Of a DNA stretch of 11,545 bases, positions 1 through 5,240 are shown in pieces. Source of the DNA: Actinomycetota bacterium (GTDB lineage Bacteria; Actinomycetota; Thermoleophilia; Gaiellales; Gaiellaceae); assembly GCA_019236545.1 (NCBI GenBank), contig JAFAIV010000394.1, positions 1 through 11,545 of the forward strand, given 5' to 3'. Numbering within the stretch: position 1 is the first letter of the stretch; each line of letters begins with the position of its first letter. A model generated the notes under the pieces. That model saw only the letters and a program-made list of their open reading frames with translations, made no database searches and had not been told where the DNA came from. Made by a program: the position numbers and the translations under genes.

Positions 1-173
1 GGGTCGTCGAACTGCGCCGCGTTCACGAAGAGCGACATGACGATGGCGTCGTTCTCCGCCCGCGCTCTGTCGAGCAGCGCACGGTGGCCGGCGTGGAGCG
101 CGCCCATCGTCGGCACCAGCCCGACCTCGCCGCCGAGCTCCGGGAGCTCCACGATCGTGCGGACGACCTTCAC
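1..173 (-). CDS. panC: Pantothenate synthetase (pantoate-beta-alanine ligase), N-terminal part
   Basis: This is the N-terminal 57 residues of PanC, which condenses pantoate and beta-alanine with ATP to give pantothenate in the cytoplasm. The rest lies beyond the left edge. Translation from the GTG at 173 begins MKVVRTIVELPELG, then gives VGLVPTMGALHAGH (residues 17-30). That is the family's nucleotide-binding loop with a HIGH-like signature, HAGH at 27-30. SLFVNAAQF near residue 48 matches the family's SxFVNPxQF strand, with AA in place of the usual PT. The GTG start overlaps the TGA of the upstream DUF2520 gene by 3 nt (170-172 on the plus strand), so the two are almost certainly cotranscribed and translationally coupled. 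Identity is secure from the motif; only completeness is unknown. Confidence 0.93.
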   Translation of the reverse strand, partial: MKVVRTIVELPELGGEVGLVPTMGALHAGHRALLDRARAENDAIVMSLFVNAAQFDD

Positions 174-838
174 GCGAGCATCACCGTCGCGCCTGCGAGC
201 GTCTCGTAGAGGTGCTCGAGCTCGGGGTGCGCCTCGTGGATCGCGGCCTTGTGCGCCTCGACGACCTCCCAGTCGCCGCGGGAGATCGGGCCCGTCAACT
301 CGAAGTCGTTCTCGATCGTGCGCCGCATAAGCGGCATGAGCGCCTCTGCGGGCACGCCCGCGTCGCCGACAAGCCGTGCCGCGGCCGCGTGGAGCGTCAC
401 GAGGTAGTTGGACGCGAACACGGCGCCTGCGTGGTAGAGCGTCCGGTCCTCGTCGGCGAGCTCGAACGGCCGCAGCCCGAGCGTCTCCGCCAGCTCGCGA
501 GCGATCGCGAGCGCCTCTTCTGTCTCGCCGGTGACCGCCGCCCAGGCGCCGTCGAGCTGCTCCGGCCCGCGGCGCTTCGTGAACGTCTGCAGCGGGTGCA
601 ACGAGAACCGCCGCCCGTGCGGAGCGAGCGCCGCGAGGGGCGTCGCGCCGGAGACATGGCCGATCCAGGCACGTCCGGGTGTCAGACACCCGGCCGTGGC
701 CGAAATGGCGGCGTCGGGCACGCAGAGGAGCACCACGTCCGGGTCCTCGTCGGTCACGCCGACGCCCCGCTCCGAGAGACGAGCGGCCACCGCCGAGCCG
801 ACGCGGCCCGTGCCGATCACGCGAATTCGTTCGAGCAT
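170..838 (-). CDS. Rossmann-like/DUF2520 protein, putative NAD(P)-dependent oxidoreductase of the panC operon
   Basis: This 222-residue protein has an N-terminal Rossmann fold with a dinucleotide loop GTGRVG (residues 9-14) and a second strand VVLLCVPD (35-42). The C-terminal helical region carries DUF2520 family signatures: HPLQTF (81-86), YHAGAVFASNYL (135-146) and LTGPISRGD (181-189). The architecture resembles 6-phosphogluconate or ketopantoate reductases, so a dehydrogenase role is likely but the substrate is not shown by the sequence. Genes of this type commonly sit directly before panC in actinobacteria (for example Rv3603c in Mycobacterium tuberculosis, from memory). The overlap with panC suggests a role in pantothenate synthesis, possibly reduction of ketopantoate. 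The ATG at 838 is preceded by GGAG-type sequence about 8 nt upstream. Family assignment is firm; function is inference. Confidence 0.88.
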   Translation of the reverse strand: MLERIRVIGTGRVGSAVAARLSERGVGVTDEDPDVVLLCVPDAAISATAGCLTPGRAWIGHVSGATPLAALAPHGRRFSLHPLQTFTKRRGPEQLDGAWAAVTGETEEALAIARELAETLGLRPFELADEDRTLYHAGAVFASNYLVTLHAAAARLVGDAGVPAEALMPLMRRTIENDFELTGPISRGDWEVVEAHKAAIHEAHPELEHLYETLAGATVMLA

Positions 839-872
839 CTCGAGCTCCAGCTCCGTAGCGGATGCCGGGAGG

Positions 873-894
873 CGAGAAGTCTAGTCGGTTCTCG
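873..894. repeat. Inverted repeat CGAGAA-N10-TTCTCG in the divergent intergenic region
   Basis: Two perfect 6-nt arms (873-878 and 889-894) flank a 10-nt centre in the 98-nt gap between the minus-strand panC operon and the plus-strand amidohydrolase gene. One arm overlaps the candidate -10 at 878-883, where a repressor would be expected to bind. The arms are short, so chance is possible, and no matching regulator is visible here. Confidence 0.25.
878..883 (-). promoter_or_regulatory. Candidate -10 box for the DUF2520-panC operon
   Basis: On the minus strand this reads TAGACT, a TAnnnT-type -10 element identical to the one proposed in front of the uracil-DNA glycosylase gene. It would give a leader of about 30 nt containing a purine-rich ribosome site before the ATG at 838. 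A TGGACA hexamer lies upstream, but its spacing of about 20 nt is too long for a good -35, so the call rests mainly on the -10. The box overlaps one arm of a short inverted repeat at 873-894. Confidence 0.3.
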
Positions 895-936
895 AGAGGG
901 CTTTGTCCACCGATGTGGTAGACATTGAGCGATCTT

Positions 937-1830
937 ATGACTGGGATAAATGAACCGCATACGCCACCGCGCGTCGACGTGCACCGCCACGTCTGGCCGG
1001 GCACCTTCACGGAGGCGCTACGCAGCCGGACCAAGCCACCCTGCCTCCAGGGCTCGACACTCGTCACGCCGGAGGGCCGGTTCGAGATCGAGCTCGACGC
1101 GCACGACGCCGGACGCTGCCTTGCCGAGCTCGACCGGGAGGGAGTCGACGTCGCCGTCATCTCCCTCCAGCCGACGCTCGGCATCTCGGGGCTCCCGAGC
1201 GACGAGGCGGCCGAGCTGCATCGGGTGTTCGACGACGGGGCGCACGACGTGGTCGCCGCCTCCGGAGGCCGGCTGCGCGCCTTCTCGGCCGGCGCCGTCC
1301 GGGAGGGATTCGCCGGCGCCGGGGTCGCCGCCGAGGCGCTGCTCGATCTCGACTCGCTCGCGCCGACACTCGACGAGCTCGAGCTCCGCGGGCAGACGCT
1401 CTTCGTGCATCCAGGGCCGGCGCGCACGCGCCGGCGCGCCCCCGCCTGGTGGGCTCCGGCCGTCGACTACACGGCGCAGATGCAGGCTGCCTACGCGGCG
1501 TGGATCGCCGGAGGCGCCGACCGCTGGCCGGGACTCCCGGTCGTCTTCGCGATCCTCGCCGGCGGCGCCCCGTTCCAGCTCGAGCGGCTCCGCTCTCGAG
1601 GCGTCGACACGCGGCGGGTCGTCGACGCGAACGTCCGCTTCGACACCGCTTCCTACGGGCGGCTGTCGCTCGAGCTCTGCCTCGCCGCCTACGGCGTCGA
1701 GCATCTCGTGTACGGGAGCGATGCGCCCGTCGTCGACCCGACTCCGACTCTGTCCGCCGTCAACGCACTCGGAAAGGCCACCGCCGATGCCATCTGCCGC
1801 TACAACCCAGCAGACCTCCTCCGTGTCTGA
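937..1830 (+). CDS. Amidohydrolase-2 family metal-dependent hydrolase/decarboxylase
   Basis: The product is 297 residues from ATG 937; a TTG at 925 in the same frame would add four. It belongs to the TIM-barrel amidohydrolase-2 group that includes ACMSD-type decarboxylases. An HxH metal motif (HRH, residues 16-18) sits on the first strand within VDVHRHVWP. A further histidine follows a strand in TLFVHPGP (His158), and a late aspartate occurs in VYGSDAP (Asp262). The strand that usually reads VxLAHxGG here reads VVFAILAGG, so the expected catalytic histidine is isoleucine at about residue 206. The substrate cannot be read from sequence. The end overlaps the start of the cupin gene by 8 nt, so they are probably cotranscribed. 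No convincing Shine-Dalgarno separates the two candidate starts; ATG is chosen over TTG. Confidence 0.8.
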   Translation: MTGINEPHTPPRVDVHRHVWPGTFTEALRSRTKPPCLQGSTLVTPEGRFEIELDAHDAGRCLAELDREGVDVAVISLQPTLGISGLPSDEAAELHRVFDDGAHDVVAASGGRLRAFSAGAVREGFAGAGVAAEALLDLDSLAPTLDELELRGQTLFVHPGPARTRRRAPAWWAPAVDYTAQMQAAYAAWIAGGADRWPGLPVVFAILAGGAPFQLERLRSRGVDTRRVVDANVRFDTASYGRLSLELCLAAYGVEHLVYGSDAPVVDPTPTLSAVNALGKATADAICRYNPADLLRV

Positions 1831-2338
1831 GCCGCCGTGGCTCGCGGCCGTCCCGGCCGGACGCGACCTCCACCGCGACGAGCTCCGTGCCCTGGCGAAG
1901 GCGCTCGGGGAGCAACCGGGCGCCTGGCAGGGCCACGTCCGTCACGACCCGGAGCGCCGCCACTACGTCCAGCTCCACCGCGACCTGCACCTGGACGTCT
2001 GGCTGATCTGCTGGACGCATCAGCAGGAGACGGGGCTGCACGACCACGACGTGTCGTCCGGCGCCGTCCACGTCTGCCGCGGCACGCTCGTCGAGGACAG
2101 GCTCGAGGCGCGGGAGGGCGGGCTCCGGCGCGTCTCCGTCGCGCGACCTGCCGGGCGGACGTTCGACTTCGACGCTTCGCACGTGCACTGCGTCCGCCAC
2201 CCCGAGGACGCGGCTCCGGCGGTCTCGATCCACGTCTACTCGCCGGCGCTGTGGCGGATGGGGTACTACGACGTCGGCCCGGACGGCCTGCTGCGCCGCT
2301 CGTCCGTGAGCTACGCGGAGGAGACGGCGGCGGCATGA
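1823..2338 (+). CDS. Cysteine dioxygenase-type cupin (thiol dioxygenase)
   Basis: This 171-residue non-heme iron thiol dioxygenase has the pattern of bacterial type I cysteine dioxygenases, which oxidise the substrate thiol to a sulfinate. Iron ligands are expected at His73 and His75 in LHDHDVSSG and at His122 in HVHCV. The C-terminal SIHVYSP (135-141) holds the conserved tyrosine (Tyr139). Position 80 is glycine where mammalian enzymes have the crosslinked cysteine, the usual bacterial form. In my alignment the substrate-carboxylate arginine of mammalian enzymes (Arg60 in rat) corresponds to Gln50 in HYVQLHRD, a feature linked to 3-mercaptopropionate dioxygenases, so the true thiol is uncertain. 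The GTG at 1823 overlaps the upstream stop by 8 nt. An in-frame ATG at 1787, preceded by GGAAAGG, would add 12 low-complexity residues and is a real alternative start. Confidence 0.85.
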   Translation: MSEPPWLAAVPAGRDLHRDELRALAKALGEQPGAWQGHVRHDPERRHYVQLHRDLHLDVWLICWTHQQETGLHDHDVSSGAVHVCRGTLVEDRLEAREGGLRRVSVARPAGRTFDFDASHVHCVRHPEDAAPAVSIHVYSPALWRMGYYDVGPDGLLRRSSVSYAEETAAA

Positions 2339-2547
2339 CCTGGACGACCACTGCGGCAGGGATCCCATGCACGATCCACGCGGCGCACGACGGGACCTGG
2401 CTCGTCACCTTCGCCGCGACGACGTTCAGCCGGCGGACCGAGCTCGCCCAGGCGATCGTCGACGCCTCCGGCGGGAACGTCGACGCGGAGGAGGCGTCGC
2501 TCCTCGCCGCCCAGGTCATGCGGCGAATGATGCGCAGGGCAAGCTGA
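2335..2547 (+). CDS. Small hypothetical protein (70 residues)
   Basis: I do not recognise this protein. It starts at an ATGA overlap with the stop of the dioxygenase gene and has GGAGGAG about a dozen nt upstream, so it looks translated and coupled. The N-terminal half is rich in threonine, tryptophan and short beta-type stretches (GIPCTIHAAHDGTWLVTFAA). The C-terminal half looks helical and ends in a basic tail, VMRRMMRRAS. It has no signal peptide or membrane segment and a single cysteine at residue 12. Its stop codon TGA (2545-2547) forms part of the candidate extended -10 of the next gene, which suggests the transcription unit may end here. Codon use matches the neighbours. Confidence 0.6.
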   Translation: MTWTTTAAGIPCTIHAAHDGTWLVTFAATTFSRRTELAQAIVDASGGNVDAEEASLLAAQVMRRMMRRAS

Positions 2548-2553
2548 TACCGT
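2545..2553 (+). promoter_or_regulatory. Candidate extended -10 (TG-n-TACCGT) for leaderless fmdB-like transcript
   Basis: TGA of the upstream stop codon is followed directly by TACCGT, giving the extended pattern TGnTAnnnT. Exactly 7 nt separate it from the ATG at 2561, so transcription would start at or next to the start codon. There is no Shine-Dalgarno before this ATG, as expected of a leaderless mRNA. No good -35 hexamer is visible. Confidence 0.45.
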
Positions 2554-2560
2554 CTCCGCG

Positions 2561-2773
2561 ATGCCGATCTACGAGTACGTCTGCATGGAGTGCGAGTCGC
2601 ACTTCGAGGAGCTCGTCCGCGGCGAGGAGCAGGTCGCCTGCCCCGACTGCGCCGCGACGAACGTGTCGCGCCAGTTCTCCAGCTTCGCCGTCCACGGCGT
2701 GTCCAAGCCGGCACGCGTCGGTGGCGGCGGTGGCGGCGGCTGCTGCGGCGGCTCCTGCGGCTGCGGCCACTAG
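2561..2773 (+). CDS. FmdB-family zinc ribbon protein
   Basis: This 70-residue protein starts MPIYEYVCMEC, the standard opening of the FmdB/CxxC-CxxC-SSSS family. Two cysteine pairs, Cys8-Cys11 and Cys27-Cys30 (CPDC), form a predicted single zinc ribbon. These are followed by the family's serine/phenylalanine stretch RQFSSFAVHG. The tail has seven consecutive glycines (54-60) and then CCGGSCGCGH, adding four cysteines and a histidine that may bind metal. Family members are often labelled as putative regulators, after FmdB of methylotrophs, but their function is not established. The start is fixed by the motif. It lies 4 nt upstream of greA and is probably transcribed with it. Confidence 0.88.
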   Translation: MPIYEYVCMECESHFEELVRGEEQVACPDCAATNVSRQFSSFAVHGVSKPARVGGGGGGGCCGGSCGCGH

Positions 2774-2777
2774 CCCG

Positions 2778-3248
2778 GTGAGCACCGGGGGGAACGGCGG
2801 CGAGCAGCTGACTCGCGCCGAGTACGAGCACCTGCAGGCCGAGCTGGCCGAGCTCGAAGGACCGCGCCGGCAGGCGATCGTCGAGGCGATCGCGGTCGCG
2901 CGCGGCCACGGCGACCTCTCCGAGAACTTCGAGTACCACTCGGCGAAGAACGAGCAGGGCCTGCTCGAGCGGCGGATCACGATCCTCCGCAACCGGCTCC
3001 AGCACGCGACCGTGATCGACGAGGCGCAGGCCGCGGCGAGCGGCGTCGTCACCGTCGGCTCGAAGGTCGAGCTGCAGCGGGAGGACGGCGAGCGCATGGA
3101 GGTCGAGATCTCGAGCGTCGGCGGCGTCTCCCCGGAGTCGCCGGTCGGGCGCGCGCTCCTCGGCAAGTCCGAGGGCGACGAGATCCAGGTCGAGGCTCCA
3201 CGCGGCACCTGGCGGGCGCGCGTCGTGTCCGTCGGCCGCGCCTCGTAG
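2778..3248 (+). CDS. greA: Transcription elongation factor GreA
   Basis: GreA (156 residues) rescues backtracked RNA polymerase by stimulating cleavage of the nascent RNA 3' end. The N-terminal coiled coil (about residues 9-80) includes GDLSENFEYHSAKNEQ, with the acidic tip residues Asp46 and Glu49 that correspond to Asp41 and Glu44 of E. coli GreA. The C-terminal FKBP-like domain shows SPESPVGRALLGKSEGDE, also diagnostic. Length matches the family (about 158). The first residues after the GTG start (STGGNGGEQ) are extra and low in complexity. I see no Shine-Dalgarno before the GTG, so translation may be coupled to the fmdB-like gene 4 nt upstream. The stop TAG forms part of the candidate -10 for the next gene. 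Confidence 0.95.
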   Translation: MSTGGNGGEQLTRAEYEHLQAELAELEGPRRQAIVEAIAVARGHGDLSENFEYHSAKNEQGLLERRITILRNRLQHATVIDEAQAAASGVVTVGSKVELQREDGERMEVEISSVGGVSPESPVGRALLGKSEGDEIQVEAPRGTWRARVVSVGRAS

Positions 3249-3251
3249 ACT
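3246..3251 (+). promoter_or_regulatory. Candidate -10 (TAGACT) for leaderless uracil-DNA glycosylase transcript
   Basis: TAGACT begins with the greA stop codon and lies 7 nt before the GTG at 3259, the spacing expected when transcription starts at the start codon. No Shine-Dalgarno is present. The -35 region has no good match. The same layout recurs before three other genes in the window, which raises its credibility. Confidence 0.45.
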
Positions 3252-3258
3252 CGCCTGC

Positions 3259-3924
3259 GTGAGTGCAGTGCCGGTCGAGCGCGACGACCTCCAGGCGTAC
3301 GGAGCCGAGGTCGCCGGGTGCACGCGCTGCCGGCTCGCGCAGGGCCGGACGCAGGTGGTCTTCGGCTCGGGCAACCCGCACGCCGAGCTGATGTTCGTCG
3401 GCGAGGCACCCGGCTTCCACGAGGACAAGCAGGGCGTCCCGTTCGTCGGTCAGGCCGGGAAGCTGCTCGAGAGGCTGCTGGAGCAGATCGGCCTGCGCCG
3501 CGAGGACGTCTACATCGCCAACGTCCTCAAGTGCCGCCCGCCCGGCAACCGCGACCCGCAGCCTGACGAGATCGAGGCCTGCGAGCCGCATCTCTTCCGC
3601 CAGATCGGGCTGATCGAGCCGCGCGTGATCGCGACGCTCGGGAACTTCGCGACGAAGCTCCTCTCCGGCAGCCCGCTCGGGATCACCCGCGTCCACGGCC
3701 AGGAGCAGCGGCTGACGATGGCGGGACGGCCCGTCCTGCTCTACCCGCTCTACCACCCGGCCGCCGCGCTCTACACACCGGCGATGCTGAAGGTGCTCGA
3801 GTCGGACTTCGCGCGGCTGCCCGGCCTGCTCGGAACCGACGCGCCGGCGCCGGTCGCCGTTGTCCGGGAGCCCGAGCCGGAGCCGCTCGTCGCGGCCCCG
3901 GCGGAACAGCTCGGCCTCTTCTAG
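3259..3924 (+). CDS. Uracil-DNA glycosylase, family 4 (iron-sulfur), with C-terminal clamp-binding-like peptide
   Basis: This 221-residue enzyme removes uracil from DNA in base excision repair. The four cysteines expected to hold a 4Fe-4S cluster are at 21 and 24 (CTRC), 92 (LKCRPPGNRDP) and 108 (EACEPH). The active-site motif GEAPGFHEDKQG (48-59) continues into VPFVGQAG, and the late motif YHPAAAL follows the last core strand. After the catalytic core, a Pro/Glu/Ala-rich and probably disordered tail of about 30 residues ends in QLGLF at the extreme C terminus (217-221). That fits the bacterial beta sliding-clamp-binding pentapeptide consensus QLxLF. Start GTG 3259 fits a leaderless mRNA. Its stop is shared in a CTAG palindrome with the convergent DUF1330 gene. 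Confidence 0.94.
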   Translation: MSAVPVERDDLQAYGAEVAGCTRCRLAQGRTQVVFGSGNPHAELMFVGEAPGFHEDKQGVPFVGQAGKLLERLLEQIGLRREDVYIANVLKCRPPGNRDPQPDEIEACEPHLFRQIGLIEPRVIATLGNFATKLLSGSPLGITRVHGQEQRLTMAGRPVLLYPLYHPAAALYTPAMLKVLESDFARLPGLLGTDAPAPVAVVREPEPEPLVAAPAEQLGLF

Positions 3925-4211
3925 TCCAGGCCCTGGACGGCGACCATGCGGAGGTTCGCGGCGCCCTCGCGCAGCTTGCGCAGATCGGCGTACTCCGGAG
4001 AGTCGTACCAGCGCTTGACCGTGTCGAGGTCGGGGAACTCGATCAGGACGACGCGCGACGGATCCCAATCGCCTTCGAGCACGGTCAGCTCGCCACCACG
4101 GGCGAGGAAGCGCGCACCGACCGCTGCCAGTGAGGCAGGAGTTCCCGCCCTGTACCGGTCGTACTGCTCCGGGTCTGTGATGTCGGTCTCGACGATGACG
4201 TATGCAGGCAT
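3921..4211 (-). CDS. DUF1330 family protein (ferredoxin-like fold)
   Basis: This 96-residue protein starts MPAYVIVETDITDPEQYDRY, the typical opening of DUF1330 proteins, which are small alpha/beta barrels of the dimeric ferredoxin-like superfamily. Further family signatures are the central VLEGDWDPSRVVLIEFPD and the helix DTVKRWYDSPEYADLRKLR. Members occur widely as single-gene proteins; their biochemical role is not settled, and nothing here fixes it. The stop overlaps the stop of the convergent glycosylase gene by 4 nt. The start is only 22 nt from the divergent tsaE start, and no Shine-Dalgarno precedes it. Confidence 0.9.
   Translation of the reverse strand: MPAYVIVETDITDPEQYDRYRAGTPASLAAVGARFLARGGELTVLEGDWDPSRVVLIEFPDLDTVKRWYDSPEYADLRKLREGAANLRMVAVQGLD
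3924..3938. repeat. Short perfect inverted repeat at the convergent gene junction, possible weak terminator
   Basis: GTCCAGG and CCTGGAC face each other across a single C immediately after the glycosylase stop, within the last codons of the DUF1330 gene. As RNA it could form a 6-bp stem with a 3-nt loop. There is no U-tract on either strand, so it is at best a weak bidirectional terminator. It is the only hairpin-like element I see at this junction. Confidence 0.25.
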
Positions 4212-4217
4212 GGCGGA

Positions 4218-4223
4218 ACTCTA
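4218..4223 (-). promoter_or_regulatory. Candidate -10 (TAGAGT) for leaderless DUF1330 transcript
   Basis: On the minus strand TAGAGT lies 6 nt before the ATG at 4211, consistent with a leaderless mRNA. It overlaps by 2 bp the -10 candidate of the divergent tsaE operon, through the CTAG at 4221-4224. No clear -35 is visible; it would have to lie inside tsaE. Confidence 0.45.
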
Positions 4224-4227
4224 GGCT
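4222..4227 (+). promoter_or_regulatory. Candidate -10 (TAGGCT) for leaderless tsaE operon transcript
   Basis: TAGGCT lies 6 nt before the GTG at 4234 with no Shine-Dalgarno between, consistent with transcription starting at the start codon. The -35 region would fall inside the DUF1330 gene and shows no good match. Being only 2 bp offset from the opposing -10, the two promoters probably exclude each other. Confidence 0.45.
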
Positions 4228-4233
4228 TGCGCC

Positions 4234-4647
4234 GTGGCGGAGACCGTGACCTCGACCCCGGAGGAGACCGAGGCGCTCGCGTCGGAGCTGGCGCGGCGGC
4301 TCGCGACAGGCGACGTCGTGACCATCTCCGGGGAGCTCGGCGCCGGGAAGACGACCTTCGTCCGCGGCGCGTGCGCGGCCCTCGGCGTGCGGGAGCGGGT
4401 GACGAGCCCGACCTACACGATCGGCCATCGCTACCACGGCGACGGCGTCGAGGTCTCGCACCTCGACCTGTACCGGTTCCAGGGCGTCTCCGCGGCGGAG
4501 TGGGGCGACCTCGAGCCGTACTTCGAGCAGGCGATCGCGTTCGTGGAGTGGCCGGAGGCGGGGGAGGGCGTGCTGCCGGCGCCGCGGTTCCGTGTTCGCT
4601 TGCGGCATGCTGGCCGGGACAGAGCGGTGGCGATCGACGAGTGCTGA
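4234..4647 (+). CDS. tsaE: tRNA threonylcarbamoyladenosine biosynthesis ATPase TsaE
   Basis: TsaE (137 residues) is the ATPase that works with TsaB and TsaD in forming N6-threonylcarbamoyladenosine at position 37 of ANN-decoding tRNAs. It has a Walker A loop GELGAGKTT (33-41), the switch-like SPTYTI (58-63), HLDLYR (76-81) and FVEWPE (103-108), all in the family's order. Length is slightly below the E. coli protein (about 150). GTG 4234 gives the usual N terminus TxTPEETEALA, which places the Walker A lysine (Lys39) correctly. Its stop lies inside the start of tsaB (7-nt overlap), so expression is coupled. Confidence 0.95.
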   Translation: MAETVTSTPEETEALASELARRLATGDVVTISGELGAGKTTFVRGACAALGVRERVTSPTYTIGHRYHGDGVEVSHLDLYRFQGVSAAEWGDLEPYFEQAIAFVEWPEAGEGVLPAPRFRVRLRHAGRDRAVAIDEC

Positions 4648-5240
4648 TCCTGGCCTTCGACACGGCGACCGAGGCGGCGACGAGCGCCCTCGTCGACGAC
4701 GGGGAGGTGCTGGCGGAGCGCGTCTCGCGCGCCCAGACGCTGCTCGAGGACGTCGACGCGCTCCTCCGCCAGGGCGGCGCGCATCCGCGCGACCTCGACG
4801 CGCTCGCCGTCGGCGTCGGCCCCGGCAGCTTCACGGGCGTCCGCATCGGCCTCGCCGCCGCGCGGGGTCTCGCGCTCGCGCTCGACGTCTCGGGCGCGGG
4901 CGTCTCCACGCTCGCGGCGCTCGCCGCGGGCGCCCCGGGCGCGCTGCCGGTCGTGGACGCGCGCAGGCGCGAGATCTTCACGCTCGCCGACGGCGAGCCC
5001 GCCGTCCTCGCCCCGGAAGCCCTCGACCTCGATCCGGGGACCGTATGCGTCGGCGACGGCGCGCGCCGCTACCGCGAGCTCCTGGAGGAGAAGGGCGCCG
5101 AGGTGCCGCCGGACGGTGACGAGCGCCACCTCCCGCGCGCCCGCTTCCACGCGGCGCTCGCGCGCGACTTCGGGCCGGTCGAGCTCGTCGAGCCGCTCTA
5201 CCTGCGCGTCCCCGACGCCGAGCAGGCGGTGAAGCGGTGA
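4641..5240 (+). CDS. tsaB: tRNA threonylcarbamoyladenosine biosynthesis protein TsaB
   Basis: TsaB (199 residues) is the non-catalytic ASKHA-fold partner that binds TsaD and is needed for t6A formation. It starts VLILAFDTATEAATSAL, the ASKHA phosphate-1 strand, and has GVGPGSFTGVRIGLAAARGL at about 58-77, the signature region of the TsaB/TsaD group. It lacks the metal-binding HxxGH of TsaD, as expected. It is a little shorter than E. coli TsaB (about 231) because the C-terminal half is compact. The GTG start overlaps tsaE by 7 nt and the end overlaps rimI through GTGA. Confidence 0.93.
   Translation: MLILAFDTATEAATSALVDDGEVLAERVSRAQTLLEDVDALLRQGGAHPRDLDALAVGVGPGSFTGVRIGLAAARGLALALDVSGAGVSTLAALAAGAPGALPVVDARRREIFTLADGEPAVLAPEALDLDPGTVCVGDGARRYRELLEEKGAEVPPDGDERHLPRARFHAALARDFGPVELVEPLYLRVPDAEQAVKR

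Noticed and set aside
212..928. Plus-strand open frame of 238 codons opposite the DUF2520 gene
   Set aside because: It mirrors the DUF2520 gene, has no motif, and would end beyond the start of the next real gene. The minus-strand protein shows clear family signatures.
903..951. Promoter for the amidohydrolase operon (TTGTCC, TAGACA and GATAAAT elements)
   Set aside because: The AT-richer stretch offers several partial boxes but none has correct spacing relative to another or to the ATG at 937, so I cannot place a promoter with confidence.
2722..2770. GGC/TGC-rich tract as a tandem repeat or simple-sequence element
   Set aside because: It encodes the glycine run and Cys-rich tail typical of FmdB-type proteins, so it is explained by coding sequence.
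1800..3428. Long minus-strand open frame (about 540 codons) opposite the dioxygenase to glycosylase genes
   Set aside because: Its translation is Arg/Ala/Pro-rich without recognisable motifs, and it lies antisense to five well-supported genes. It is the usual GC-rich shadow. The same applies to the large antisense frames at 3049-4608, 5644-6945, 7045-8160 and 10621-11538.
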